DNA from: Synergistaceae bacterium
GTDB taxonomy: Bacteria; Synergistota; Synergistia; Synergistales; Synergistaceae
DNA length: 64,000 nucleotides
Direction: 5' to 3'
Assembly: GCA_031289775.1 (NCBI GenBank)
Contig: JAITOY010000044.1
Span: forward strand, 1 to 64,000
Part shown: positions 38,739 to 48,092 of the stretch, one piece after another
Layout: each line of letters starts with the position of its first letter
Position numbering within the stretch: position 1 is the first letter of the stretch
Translations under genes and position numbers: made by a program
The notes under the pieces: generated by a model
What the model saw: only the letters and a program-made list of their open reading frames with translations
What the model was told of the DNA's origin: nothing
Databases searched by the model: none

Positions 38739-41012
38739 ACGGATGACCCTGTAGCCGAGATCCTCTTCGAATATCTCCGCAGCGTGATGTACGGGCACGA
38801 GAAGGCAAAGCTCGATTTGAAGGAGCTTCCTTCCGGCTGCCAAAATCTTGGCAAGGGGCTGAAGTATTTCTCGGAATGCATCCACGAGATGAGGTCGTTC
38901 GCGAGCTCCCTGGCGAAAGGCGATCTCAGTTTAAAACTGCCCTCGCCAGGCAACGAGATGGCGGCCCCCCTGAAGGCCCTGCACGCTTCGCTCAAGCATT
39001 TGACGTGGCAGACTCAGCAGGTAGCGAAGGGCGACTACCAGCAGCGAGTCAAGTTCATGGGGGATTTCGCGGAGTCGTTCAACACAATGATAAAACAGCT
39101 CGAAAACCGCCTCACGGAGCTGAGCGAGGCAAAGACGCTCGCGGAGGCCGCGTCCGAGTCGAAAAGCGCATTCCTCGCGACGATGAGCCACGAGATACGC
39201 ACGCCCCTTAACGCGATCATAGGCCTTTCGGAGGTGGAGCTTCAGGGCAACCTGCCTGAGAATTCGCGCGACAGCCTCGAAAAAATATACAACTCCGGCT
39301 CGATTCTGCTCGGCATCGTAAACGACATACTCGACATCTCGAAGATCGAGGCGGGAAGCCTTGAACTGATCCCGGTGAATTACGAAGTGTCGGGGCTGAT
39401 AAACGACTCGGTGCAGCTTAACGTAGTGCGAGTCGGGACGAAAAATATCAGGTTCAGCCTCCAGGTGGACGAGACGATCCCGAGGGAGCTGTGCGGCGAC
39501 GAACTGCGGGTGAAGCAGCTCCTGAACAACATACTCTCGAACGCGTTCAAGTACACGGAGAAGGGCGCCGTCGAGCTCAAGGTGGACTGGCAAAGGATTG
39601 ACGACGAGGCTGAGCTCACATTCACAGTCAGCGACACGGGAAAGGGCATTAAAGCCGGGGACGTAGACAAGCTCTTCTCAAAATACAGCCAGCTCGATTC
39701 GCACGCCAACCGCCATATAGAAGGAACCGGTCTCGGGCTGTCAATAGCCAAACGACTCTCCGAGCTCATGGGCGGCACTATCTCCATCGATAGCGAATAC
39801 GGGGCGGGCAGCAGCTTCAAGTTCACAATCCGCCAGAAAATAGCGAACTCGACGCCCTTAGGCTGTGAAAACGCGAAGAAACTGAAGAGCCTCAGGTTCA
39901 TGGAGGGCCGCCGCAGACACGGCTATAATCTCGTGCGCTCATATATGCCATACGGCAGAATCCTAGTGGTGGACGACGTTCCGACGAACCTCGACGTTGT
40001 CAAGGGGCTGATGATGCCCTACGGACTCGCGGTGGATTACGCGGCGAGCGGGGCCGAGGCGATAGAGAAGATCCAGTCCGCTGGGGCGCCGCAGCAGGGA
40101 AGATACGACATCGTGTTCATGGATCACATGATGCCGGAGATGGACGGCGTGGAAGCGACCCGTATCATTCGCGAAATGGGAACGGACTACGCGCGCGACG
40201 TGCCGATAGTCGCGCTCACCGCTAACGCTATAGTCGGGAACGAAGAGATGTTCCTCGCGAACGGCTTCGACGGGTTCATATCGAAGCCAATCGACATAAT
40301 GCGGCTCGACATGACGCTGAATAAATGGGTGAGGGACAAGCAGAGCATGGATACGCTCCGCATGGCCGCCTCCGCGGCCGAGGAGATGGCGGTGTCCGAC
40401 GAATCTCCTGAGGGTGCGCTCGGCGAATTTTACGTCGAGGGCATAGACCTCGCGGCCGGCGTGTTGCGCTATGGGAAGACGACGTCATTCCTGAGCGTCC
40501 TGAAATCATTCGTCACGCACACTCCGCTCCTGCTCGACACGCTGCGCGACCCCTCAGTGTCGCTGCGGAACTACGCAATAGCGGTGCACGGCCTGAAGGG
40601 AAGCAGTTACGGAATATGCGCCGACGAGGTCGGCAGATGCGCCGAGGAGCTCGAAGCGGCGGCGAAGGCCGGCGACGGCAAAACCGTGCGGGCTAACAAC
40701 GCGAGGCTGATCGAACTGACCGAGTCTACCCTCTCGCGGCTCGCCTCGCTGCTCCGAAGCGTGGAAAAGAAAATCACCCCGAAGGAACATGCCGCCGCGC
40801 CGGACGAGAATTTGCTCGAAAAGATGAAGGACGCGGCAAGCCGATTCAAGACCTCTATCATCAAGGAGGCGCTCGATGAACTGGAGCGATTCGAGTACGA
40901 TTCGGGCGGAGAGTTGGTCGAGTGGCTTCGCGGCCAGATCGACGACCTCGAATACGACGCCATACTCGAACGCCTGAGCGCCCGTGGGATCAACCAGGCA
41001 ACAGGCTTGTAA
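38739..41012 (+). CDS. Hybrid sensor histidine kinase (HisKA-HATPase-REC-HPt); start probably non-ATG
   Basis: The protein is about 757 residues and has no membrane helix. It has an N-terminal segment with a HAMP-like region (LAKGDLSLKL and VAKGDYQQRV), HisKA with the phosphorylated histidine H151 in ATMSHEIRTPLN, an HATPase (N box LLNNILSNAFKYTE, G boxes DTGKGI and GTGLGLSI), a receiver (RILVVDDVPTN, acceptor D in VFMDHMMPEMDG) and an HPt domain (AVHGLKGSSYG). The frame is open and family-like back to DDPVAEILFEYLRSV, which precedes the first standard start (GTG 38784, ATG 38787). An ACG at 38739, 7 nt after AGAGGGG, gives a start beginning MDDPVAEI, matching relatives as I recall them; GTC 38736 is the alternative. 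Confidence 0.85.
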   Translation, partial: TDDPVAEILFEYLRSVMYGHEKAKLDLKELPSGCQNLGKGLKYFSECIHEMRSFASSLAKGDLSLKLPSPGNEMAAPLKALHASLKHLTWQTQQVAKGDYQQRVKFMGDFAESFNTMIKQLENRLTELSEAKTLAEAASESKSAFLATMSHEIRTPLNAIIGLSEVELQGNLPENSRDSLEKIYNSGSILLGIVNDILDISKIEAGSLELIPVNYEVSGLINDSVQLNVVRVGTKNIRFSLQVDETIPRELCGDELRVKQLLNNILSNAFKYTEKGAVELKVDWQRIDDEAELTFTVSDTGKGIKAGDVDKLFSKYSQLDSHANRHIEGTGLGLSIAKRLSELMGGTISIDSEYGAGSSFKFTIRQKIANSTPLGCENAKKLKSLRFMEGRRRHGYNLVRSYMPYGRILVVDDVPTNLDVVKGLMMPYGLAVDYAASGAEAIEKIQSAGAPQQGRYDIVFMDHMMPEMDGVEATRIIREMGTDYARDVPIVALTANAIVGNEEMFLANGFDGFISKPIDIMRLDMTLNKWVRDKQSMDTLRMAASAAEEMAVSDESPEGALGEFYVEGIDLAAGVLRYGKTTSFLSVLKSFVTHTPLLLDTLRDPSVSLRNYAIAVHGLKGSSYGICADEVGRCAEELEAAAKAGDGKTVRANNARLIELTESTLSRLASLLRSVEKKITPKEHAAAPDENLLEKMKDAASRFKTSIIKEALDELERFEYDSGGELVEWLRGQIDDLEYDAILERLSARGINQATGL

Positions 41013-41117
41013 ATCCGCTGTAATCCTGTATACTTCTTCTTGGAAATTTTCTTATGCTTTAAGACGGAGGGGGGACAACCCGGATCACTACTTCGAAATA
41101 GCCGCATAGCTGGACAC

Positions 41118-41159
41118 AAGCGGGCCTCGTGAGGGGTAAGCAAAAAAGGCCCGTTTTTT
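41118..41159 (+). terminator. Intrinsic terminator after the hybrid kinase
   Basis: CGGGCCT (41121-41127) pairs with AGGCCCG (41147-41153) across a 19-nt loop, followed directly by TTTTTT. Confidence 0.6.
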
Positions 41160-41169
41160 GTTTTATTTT

Positions 41170-42066
41170 CTATTTCTTCTCCTCGTACAGCCTGTACAGC
41201 CCCTGCGTGCCGTTCTCCCCGCCGCCCTGCTCCGCCAGCTTCCTGTAGCTCGCCAGCGCCGTCGCGAGGCCGGAGAGGTCGAGCCCGAACGCCAGGGACG
41301 ACTCCTTCGCTAAGTTCATGTCTTTTATGAAGTGTTTGACGAAAAAACCAGGGGAGAAGTCGCCGTCCAGGATGCGTGGGCCGTAGTTCGACAGGCTCCA
41401 GCTTCCGGCCGCGCCGTTTTCGATACATTCGACGAGTTTTTTGGGGTCAATCCCAGCTCTCTCCGCGTAAGCCAGCCCCTCGCATAACCCAAGCATCGTC
41501 CCGGCTATAATGACCTGATTGGCGAGCTTCGCGTACTGCCCGCTGCCGGCCGGACCAAAATGAACGATGTTTTTCCCCAGCACCCTGAAAAGCGGCAGCG
41601 CGCGGTTGAAGTCGCCCTCGTCGCCGCCGACCAATATGGCGAGTTTCGCCTCGCGCGCGCCCTTGTCTCCGCCCGTCACAGGCGCGTCGCACGCCCCGGC
41701 GCCCCTCGCCTTTGCCGCGTCGTATATGCGCCTCGCTAGGCTCGGGCTCGACGTAGTCATGTCGATTAAAAGCGCCCCGGGCCTCGCTCGCTCCACCACC
41801 CCGCCCGGCGCGAGGTAAACGTCCTCCACGTCCTCCGGGAAGCCTATGATAGAGAAAACAACGTCGCTCGCCGAAGCGACCTCGCCGGGCCCGTCCATGA
41901 GCTTCGCCCCTTTGCTTACGAGCGGCGCGCACTTCCCGGGCGTTCGATTGTATACGTTGAGGTCGTACCCCGCGTCGATGAGGCGCCCAGCCATCGGGCG
42001 CCCCATTACCCCTGTTCCTATAAAACCAATTATTGGTTTCGCCCCATTGCCAGTCTGCTGTGCCAC
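41170..42066 (-). CDS. NAD(P)-dependent beta-hydroxyacid dehydrogenase (2-hydroxy-3-oxopropionate reductase / 3-hydroxyisobutyrate dehydrogenase family)
   Basis: This 298-residue enzyme reduces or oxidises a short beta-hydroxyacid such as tartronate semialdehyde. It has an N-terminal Rossmann motif GFIGTGVMGRPMAGRL, the substrate-binding block DAPVTGGDKGA and the catalytic lysine in GSGQYAKLANQVI (about residue 172). The exact substrate cannot be told from sequence. The GTG start lies 3 bp after the stop of the Aas-like gene, so the two probably form one transcript. Confidence 0.88.
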   Translation of the reverse strand: MAQQTGNGAKPIIGFIGTGVMGRPMAGRLIDAGYDLNVYNRTPGKCAPLVSKGAKLMDGPGEVASASDVVFSIIGFPEDVEDVYLAPGGVVERARPGALLIDMTTSSPSLARRIYDAAKARGAGACDAPVTGGDKGAREAKLAILVGGDEGDFNRALPLFRVLGKNIVHFGPAGSGQYAKLANQVIIAGTMLGLCEGLAYAERAGIDPKKLVECIENGAAGSWSLSNYGPRILDGDFSPGFFVKHFIKDMNLAKESSLAFGLDLSGLATALASYRKLAEQGGGENGTQGLYRLYEEKK

Positions 42067-42069
42067 GCT

Positions 42070-44235
42070 TTACTCCTCCTCCCGCGCGAGTTTAGCCGCG
42101 CTCTGATAGTCAATTTTGCCAACTCCGAACCTCGGGACGGAGTCGGTTTTGATTATTTTTTTGGGGATAGCGATCTCAGGCAGGCCCAGTCGGGCGAGCC
42201 CGGCGCGAAGCTCCTCCTTGTCGGCCGAGGCGCGCTCCGTAAGCAGGACTATTATCTCGCCGCGGCCTTCGTCCGGCACACTGACTACGGCCTGGGCCTC
42301 GTCCGGCCATATCTCCTGAATCGCGTTCTCTATCTGCGCCAGGGAGATCATCTCGCCCCCTATCTTCGCGAAGCGGCGAGCCCTGCCCTCTATGGTCACG
42401 AAACCGTCGTCGTCAATGGAGACTATGTCGCCGGTGTCATATCCATCGCCCGGCGGCAGGATGGCGCCGTCGGGCTGGATGTAGCCCTTCATTATGTTCG
42501 GGCCGCTTATGAGGAGCCGCCCGGCGCCAGCGACGCCCTCCACCGGCGCCGTGCGGGCCCGTACGCAGGGGAGCGGCTTGCCGATGGAGCCGAATTTATA
42601 ACGTCCCGGCCTGTTCACCCCAACGACTGGCGAGGCCTCCGTCACGCCATAGCCCTCGATCACCCTTATGCCGAACTTCTCGGACCACAGTTTCGCCGTG
42701 GACTCCTTGAGTTTGTCTCCGCCGCAGACGACGTAGCGCATCTCGAAAAAATCGAACTCGTCCGCGTTTTTCGCGTAACCGGCCAAAAACGCGTTTGTTC
42801 CGAGGATAACTGTGCTTTTTGTCTCATAGGCGTACTGGGGGATTTTTTTGTAGTGCAGCGGCGTAGGATAAAACGCGATTGGCATACCGGCGGACAGCGG
42901 CATAAACGTCCCGGTACAGAGGCCGAAGGAGTGGAACATCGGCATGACGTCGAGCAGGACGTCAGTCGAGTAGAAGTCGAGCGTCGTCCGAACCTGCGCC
43001 GTGTTCGCCTGTATGTTGAGGTGAGAGAGAGCCACGGGTTTCGGTATACCCTCCGAGCCTGACGTGAAGAGGACAAGCGCCGTCTCCCTGGCGACGTCCC
43101 CGGCGTCGGGCGTCGGCCGCGCGCAAAGAGCCGAGAGCAGGCAGCCAAGCTTCTTCAGCGGAGTGATGGCGGCAACTGCGTCCTCTATGTACGTCGCTCT
43201 GATACCGGCGCCTTCGAGCGACTCGACTAACGGCGCGAACTTGCCCTCCTCGACAAAGCGCCTCGACGTCAGCATCCGGCGAACCCCGGCGACGCCGCAG
43301 GCCGCGATCAACGAGCGCGCGCCCATGGAGTAGTTTATCATTGCCGGCGCCCTGCCGGCGTGCTGGGCCGCGATTATCGCGGCCAATGTGATCGTCGAGT
43401 TCGGCAGCATGATCCCCACCCGCTCGCCAGCCTTCGAGATATTCCTGATAAGACCCTCCATCATGAAAATCCTCGTGATAAACCCGTCCCAGTTTATTTT
43501 CGATCCGTCCGGCTCCATCGCCATGACGCGACGACGTCCCCAAAAAGCCCGCTGCTCCAGAAGCGTGTCGAAGATCGGTTTTTTGTCCCATATCGACTCC
43601 GCCATGACGTCCCGGATCATACCCTCGATCTGGAACATGGCCTCCCGCCTGCGCTCCTTCGAGCCGGATCTCCCGCTTGATATTTTCACAGCGTCTCCGC
43701 AGAAGAGCGTGACGTTCGGAATTTTAGGCCGCGCCCCGGAATAGGGCGCGGCGCTCAGACGCCCATCCATGCGAGTATAGGGCGTGAACTGCGTGTTTGT
43801 CGCTCTCGCCGGTATCACCCATGCCCCGCTTTTTTCCACAGCGGCGACGGCGGACTCCGAGAGCTTCATCATCAGGCCGTTTGTCGTCGGCGCCGGCTCC
43901 GGAAAAAGCACGACGAACGAACTTCGCCTCCAGAGGTCGTCAATCGCCTTGAGGGCAACGGCGTCGCTCAAGTCAATTATCACGTGGTCAAAACAGCCCT
44001 TTACCCTCACAAACCACGTCAAACGGGCGAGCGAGGGAGGGATCACAACGAGCGGCCTGCCGGGCGAAAAGAGGCCAAATAGAACCGGGTCGAGGAACGA
44101 GGCGAAGTGCGGCGTCAAAAGAACGCGCTCTCCCGTCGAAAGCGCCTTTGCCACGCTCTCCATCCTGAGGTCGATCCGGCAGGACAGCCTGAAAAAAAGT
44201 TTTACGAAAAACTTCCACAAATCGATCGCCTCCAC
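42070..44235 (-). CDS. Aas-like fusion: degenerate acyltransferase domain plus acyl-ACP/acyl-CoA synthetase
   Basis: This 721-residue protein has the layout of Aas (2-acylglycerophosphoethanolamine acyltransferase / acyl-ACP synthetase). The C-terminal AMP-binding part (about 230-720) is intact: LVLFTSGSEGIPKPVALSH (P-loop), GYGVTEASPVVGVN and GYDTGDIVSIDDDGFV. The N-terminal acyltransferase (residues 20-200) aligns with Aas, but the catalytic NHxSFxD is PHFASFLD (histidine position now Phe) and FPEGRIT is FPEPAPT, so it is probably inactive. GTG start 44235. A free-fatty-acid activating ligase is the safest call. Confidence 0.8.
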   Translation of the reverse strand: MEAIDLWKFFVKLFFRLSCRIDLRMESVAKALSTGERVLLTPHFASFLDPVLFGLFSPGRPLVVIPPSLARLTWFVRVKGCFDHVIIDLSDAVALKAIDDLWRRSSFVVLFPEPAPTTNGLMMKLSESAVAAVEKSGAWVIPARATNTQFTPYTRMDGRLSAAPYSGARPKIPNVTLFCGDAVKISSGRSGSKERRREAMFQIEGMIRDVMAESIWDKKPIFDTLLEQRAFWGRRRVMAMEPDGSKINWDGFITRIFMMEGLIRNISKAGERVGIMLPNSTITLAAIIAAQHAGRAPAMINYSMGARSLIAACGVAGVRRMLTSRRFVEEGKFAPLVESLEGAGIRATYIEDAVAAITPLKKLGCLLSALCARPTPDAGDVARETALVLFTSGSEGIPKPVALSHLNIQANTAQVRTTLDFYSTDVLLDVMPMFHSFGLCTGTFMPLSAGMPIAFYPTPLHYKKIPQYAYETKSTVILGTNAFLAGYAKNADEFDFFEMRYVVCGGDKLKESTAKLWSEKFGIRVIEGYGVTEASPVVGVNRPGRYKFGSIGKPLPCVRARTAPVEGVAGAGRLLISGPNIMKGYIQPDGAILPPGDGYDTGDIVSIDDDGFVTIEGRARRFAKIGGEMISLAQIENAIQEIWPDEAQAVVSVPDEGRGEIIVLLTERASADKEELRAGLARLGLPEIAIPKKIIKTDSVPRFGVGKIDYQSAAKLAREEE

Positions 44236-44501
44236 GCGGGGCCGCGATTCCGCCGGATAACGGCGTTTTTATGCGACCGCGCCGCTTTTATTATCGCACA
44301 ATAAAGCTTATAAAAACCGGGAAGTCTTCGCGTTCTATGACGATGAAATTTATCGAGTGATTTAGCCAAAGTTTTACTGCTGAGGACGTGATATTTCAGG
44401 CCGCGTCGGAAATCGGCAAATTGCGCAGGTCAAAATGAACCATTATGCGATAATAGTTTATAATCATCGCGGCTCGACAAACATATCAGGGGGTGCTGTG
44501 C

Positions 44502-45458
44502 ATGGGATGCGCAAAAGTCGTTATCGCTCTGGGCGGAAACGCCCTTCAGGAGGCCCAAACCTCTCCTACTGCCGAGGCTCAGCTCGATGTCGTCCGAAGA
44601 ACGTGCGAACATCTTGCGGACATTAACGTCAAGGGTTATGAGATGGCAATAGTTCACGGCAACGGCCCTCAGGTCGGCCGTATCGCCCTTTCGCAGGAGA
44701 CGGCGGCAAAGGTCGACCCGAAACTGCCGCAGATGCCCTTCGACGTCTGCGGGGCAATGAGTCAGGGGTACATAGGCTACCAGATACAGCAGTGCCTTCG
44801 CGACGCGCTCAGGAACAGAAACCGCAACGTCCCGGTCGTAACGCTCCTGACGCAGGTGATCGTCTACGAAAATGACGAGGCGTTCAGCAAACCTACGAAA
44901 CCGATCGGCCCGTTCTACTCCGAGGAGGAGGCGAAGCTCATTTCAACCGAAAAGGGCTACGTCATGAAGGAGGACGCCGGTCGGGGCTGGCGTCGCGTTG
45001 TGCCATCGCCAACGCCAAAGAGGATAGCCGAGATCGACTCCGTCAAGCGCCTGTGGGACACGACCATAGTCGTCGCTGCCGGCGGAGGCGGCGTCCCGGT
45101 CATCGAAAACATGGACGGCTCGCTCACTGGAATCGACGCCGTCATAGACAAGGATCTAGCGGCCGAGCGCCTCGCCGAGGACATGGAGACCGATTTTCTG
45201 CTCATACTCACCGAGGTGGACAGAGTGTCGATCAACTACAAAAAGCCGAACCAGACCGACCTGTCGCACGTCACGGTCGCACAGGCCATAAAATATATCG
45301 AGGAGGGGCACTTCTCACCGGGCAGTATGCTGCCGAAGGTGATGGCGTCGATCAAGTTCGCCCGGCGCTTCCCCGGGAAAAAGGCCATAATAACCTCGCT
45401 CGACAAAGCCGTCGACGCGCTGGAGGGCAGGGCTGGCACAGTTTTCACAATGGCGTGA
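44502..45458 (+). CDS. arcC: Carbamate kinase
   Basis: ArcC makes ATP from carbamoyl phosphate in arginine or related fermentation. The 318-residue protein shows the family motifs VVIALGGNALQ, IVHGNGPQVGRIALSQE, KPIGPFY, GWRRVVPSP, VAAGGGGVPVIE, GIDAVIDKDLAAERLA and GSMLPKVMASIKF. ATG 44502 follows AGGGGG; a GTG at 44493 is less likely. It stands alone, with TATAAT at 44459-44464 upstream. No arcA or arcB is nearby, so the carbamoyl-phosphate source is elsewhere. Confidence 0.95.
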   Translation: MGCAKVVIALGGNALQEAQTSPTAEAQLDVVRRTCEHLADINVKGYEMAIVHGNGPQVGRIALSQETAAKVDPKLPQMPFDVCGAMSQGYIGYQIQQCLRDALRNRNRNVPVVTLLTQVIVYENDEAFSKPTKPIGPFYSEEEAKLISTEKGYVMKEDAGRGWRRVVPSPTPKRIAEIDSVKRLWDTTIVVAAGGGGVPVIENMDGSLTGIDAVIDKDLAAERLAEDMETDFLLILTEVDRVSINYKKPNQTDLSHVTVAQAIKYIEEGHFSPGSMLPKVMASIKFARRFPGKKAIITSLDKAVDALEGRAGTVFTMA

Positions 45459-45567
45459 CCTCCAGCGCGAAAAAACCGGCCCTGGCAAGCGGCGAGTCGA
45501 AGCTGGGGCTGTCATGTCTTTATCTTCAATACCATCCTCCAAAATTTCCCGCACTCCGCAAAAAAAA

Positions 45568-45595
45568 TTAATCATCCGCTATGTATAGCTATAAT
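45568..45595 (+). promoter_or_regulatory. Candidate promoter of the glycogen cluster
   Basis: TTAATC (45568-45573), a 16-bp spacer and a perfect TATAAT (45590-45595), about 45 bp before the GH57 start. A second TATAAT-like sequence lies near 45609. Confidence 0.45.
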
Positions 45596-45642
45596 ATCCA
45601 TACTTAAGATATAATATTCCCAATTCGACGGAGGTGAATTAT

Positions 45643-48042
45643 TTGCAGCTTAAACATGGGATTTGCATTCACGCTCATTTTTACCAGCCTCCGAGGGAGG
45701 ATCCATGGCTTGATTACGTCATGAAGGATCCGACGGCCTCTCCTTACCACGACTGGAACGACTGCATCTACGACCAGTGCTACAAACCGAACAGGGCGGC
45801 CCGCCTTCTTAACTCGAGGGGCGAGATATCCTACATTACGAACAACTACAGACACCTGAGCTTTAACGTAGGCCCTACCCTGCACGCTTGGATCGAAAAA
45901 CGCCACCCGACGCTCGCCACCTACATAGCCGACGCGGACAGGGAGGCGACCGCCTCCCTCGGAGAGGGGGGCGCAATAGCCCAAGCGTACAACCACATAA
46001 TACTCCCGCTGTCGGAGGAGAGGGACATCCGCACACAGATCGTCTGGGGCGCAAGGGACTTTGCCCACAGGTTCGGCAGATCCCCGAAAGGTATGTGGCT
46101 CCCGGAGACCGCGGTAAACACGCCTACTCTCGAGGCGCTCGCGGCTTGCGACATCGATTTCACCATCCTGGCGCCGCACCAGTGCGCCGCGATTCGCACA
46201 ACAGAGGGCACGTGGAGCCAGACGCCAGGCGGAAACGGGCTGGACGTCACAAAACCGTACTTCATGACACTGCCGTCCGGGCGAAGGATCACTCTCGTCT
46301 TTTATTACGGGAGCATAGCGCACGACATTGCGTTCGGCGGTCTGCTCGACAACGGCGACTACTTCGCTGACGCTCTTCTCAGCAAGTTGCCGAGGGATGA
46401 CGAGCCGCGCCTTCTGACGATAGCGACCGACGGCGAGACTTACGGACACCATCACCGCTACGGAGAGATGGCCCTCGCGCGGGCGACGCAGAGGCTCTGC
46501 GACTCCCCGGACGCCGTGCTGACGAACGTGGCCGCGTTTCTCGCCCACTACCCCGCGAAGATCGAGTGCAGGATAGCCGAAAATACGTCTTGGTCCTGCG
46601 CACACGGCGTAGAGAGGTGGAGAAGCGACTGCGGGTGCCACACCGGCGGCGAGCCCGGCTGGAACCAGAGATGGCGCGCTCCATTGAGAAGCGCCCTGGA
46701 CAGGCTCCGAGACAGAATAGACGAGGTTTACGAGAATGAGATGGGGCGTTACTGCGACTCCCCATGGGAGTTGAGGAACGACGCGATAGAGCTCTACCTC
46801 ATGGACTTCGCCGACGAGACGCCCATTGAGGACATCCGCGAGAGAAAAACGGAGTTCTTGAAGAAGAGGTGCGGTTCTCTGGCCGAGGAGGACACCCGGA
46901 AGGTACTCGCCCTCATAGAGGCGCAGAGGATGCGCATGTTCATGTATACATCCTGCGGCTGGTTCTTCAACGACATAGCCGGGATAGAGACTCGCCAGCT
47001 GATGGCCTACGCGCTGAGGGCATCCGAGTACATCAGGGAAATATCTGGAACGTCTTTTGAGGATGATTTCCTGAGAGACCTTAAAAAAGCTCCTGGGAAC
47101 ACGCCGGACGCGCCGACGGGCTACGACGTTTTAATGAAGTACGTCATGCCCCTGAAGCGCTCCGTTGTGGGCGTGGCGGCGTCCGCCGCTCTCATGGCGA
47201 CCTCCGCGGGGTCTTCGTATTACTCGTTCAAGGTGAAGTCGGGAGGGCGCGCTTACCCGTCGGGGGACATGGGCCTCTCTGTCACAAAGATGAACGTCTC
47301 CGACGTAAGGACGCTCGAGAGCTGGAACGGAGCGTCCGTCGTTTTCTCGACAGGCGGGCTCGACGACATCTGCCGGCTCACTGAAAAGGCCGCTCCGTCT
47401 CAGAAGGACACGTGGAGCGCTTTTTACACCGGCGACATCATATCTATAACGCAGTACCTCGAAAAGTCCTTCGAGCTTGGCCCGTGGCGTTTCAAGGATC
47501 TTCCGCAGGACGACAGGGATATAGTGGCGGCCGAGCGCACGAAGGACGCCGAGCGCGAACACATGGAGTACGCCGAGGAGCTGCTCGCGAGCAATCAGCG
47601 CCTTCTCGTCCAGTTGAACATGATCGGTGTGGAGTCATCGCCGTTCCTGCACGCCGCGGCGAGTTTCGTATACGAACAGAGAATGGCTGATCTCGCGACC
47701 GACGCAAAAAACATCCTCGACCTGCTTGAGCCGGAGTCGCGCCTCGAGGTTCTTCTCGATGAGGCTCACAGAATAGGCATTTATCCGGAGCTGTCGGCCC
47801 TCGTGCCCGCAATGGAGGCCGCGTTCCGCGAAAAACTGATATCCGCTATGGACAGAAACGACGACGATTCTTACGCGGAAGCGCTTTCCCTCTGGGAAAG
47901 GGCCATGGAACTCAGGATAGAGATAGGCAGATGGTCGATCCAGAACAGAATGTGGGCTATACTGGGGAGGAGGGAGACGACGCTCTCGAGCGTCGTACTG
48001 GAGCTCGCGAGCGCGATGGGCTTTGCGACGCCCGAAAAATGA
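45643..48042 (+). CDS. Glycoside hydrolase family 57 protein (DUF3536-type, alpha-amylase/glucanotransferase-like)
   Basis: This 799-residue protein starts with the GH57 signature LKHGICIHAHFYQPPREDPW and has IVWGARDFAHRFGRSPKGMWLPETAV, the region that holds the catalytic glutamate (WLPE), then TIATDGETYGHHHRYGE, which should hold the catalytic aspartate. The C-terminal half (residues 300-790) is the DUF3536-like helical part. It probably acts on alpha-1,4 or alpha-1,6 glucan links of glycogen. I chose TTG 45643, 6 nt after GGAGGTG; the upstream GTG is inside that site. It heads a glycogen gene cluster. Confidence 0.88.
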   Translation: MQLKHGICIHAHFYQPPREDPWLDYVMKDPTASPYHDWNDCIYDQCYKPNRAARLLNSRGEISYITNNYRHLSFNVGPTLHAWIEKRHPTLATYIADADREATASLGEGGAIAQAYNHIILPLSEERDIRTQIVWGARDFAHRFGRSPKGMWLPETAVNTPTLEALAACDIDFTILAPHQCAAIRTTEGTWSQTPGGNGLDVTKPYFMTLPSGRRITLVFYYGSIAHDIAFGGLLDNGDYFADALLSKLPRDDEPRLLTIATDGETYGHHHRYGEMALARATQRLCDSPDAVLTNVAAFLAHYPAKIECRIAENTSWSCAHGVERWRSDCGCHTGGEPGWNQRWRAPLRSALDRLRDRIDEVYENEMGRYCDSPWELRNDAIELYLMDFADETPIEDIRERKTEFLKKRCGSLAEEDTRKVLALIEAQRMRMFMYTSCGWFFNDIAGIETRQLMAYALRASEYIREISGTSFEDDFLRDLKKAPGNTPDAPTGYDVLMKYVMPLKRSVVGVAASAALMATSAGSSYYSFKVKSGGRAYPSGDMGLSVTKMNVSDVRTLESWNGASVVFSTGGLDDICRLTEKAAPSQKDTWSAFYTGDIISITQYLEKSFELGPWRFKDLPQDDRDIVAAERTKDAEREHMEYAEELLASNQRLLVQLNMIGVESSPFLHAAASFVYEQRMADLATDAKNILDLLEPESRLEVLLDEAHRIGIYPELSALVPAMEAAFREKLISAMDRNDDDSYAEALSLWERAMELRIEIGRWSIQNRMWAILGRRETTLSSVVLELASAMGFATPEK

Positions 48043-48067
48043 CAATATAGCGATGTAACGCTACAAT
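48039..48067 (+). promoter_or_regulatory. Candidate internal promoter before glgP
   Basis: ATGACA (48039-48044), a 17-bp spacer and TACAAT (48062-48067), each one base off consensus, about 25 bp upstream of the glgP start. Confidence 0.5.
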
Positions 48068-48092
48068 CAAAAAAAACAGGGGGCTTTAGAAC

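Noticed and set aside
41013-41117. Possible c-di-GMP riboswitch or small RNA between the hybrid kinase and its terminator
   Set aside because: I looked for the GEMM core and other aptamer consensus sequences and found none; the stretch is simply the transcript end.
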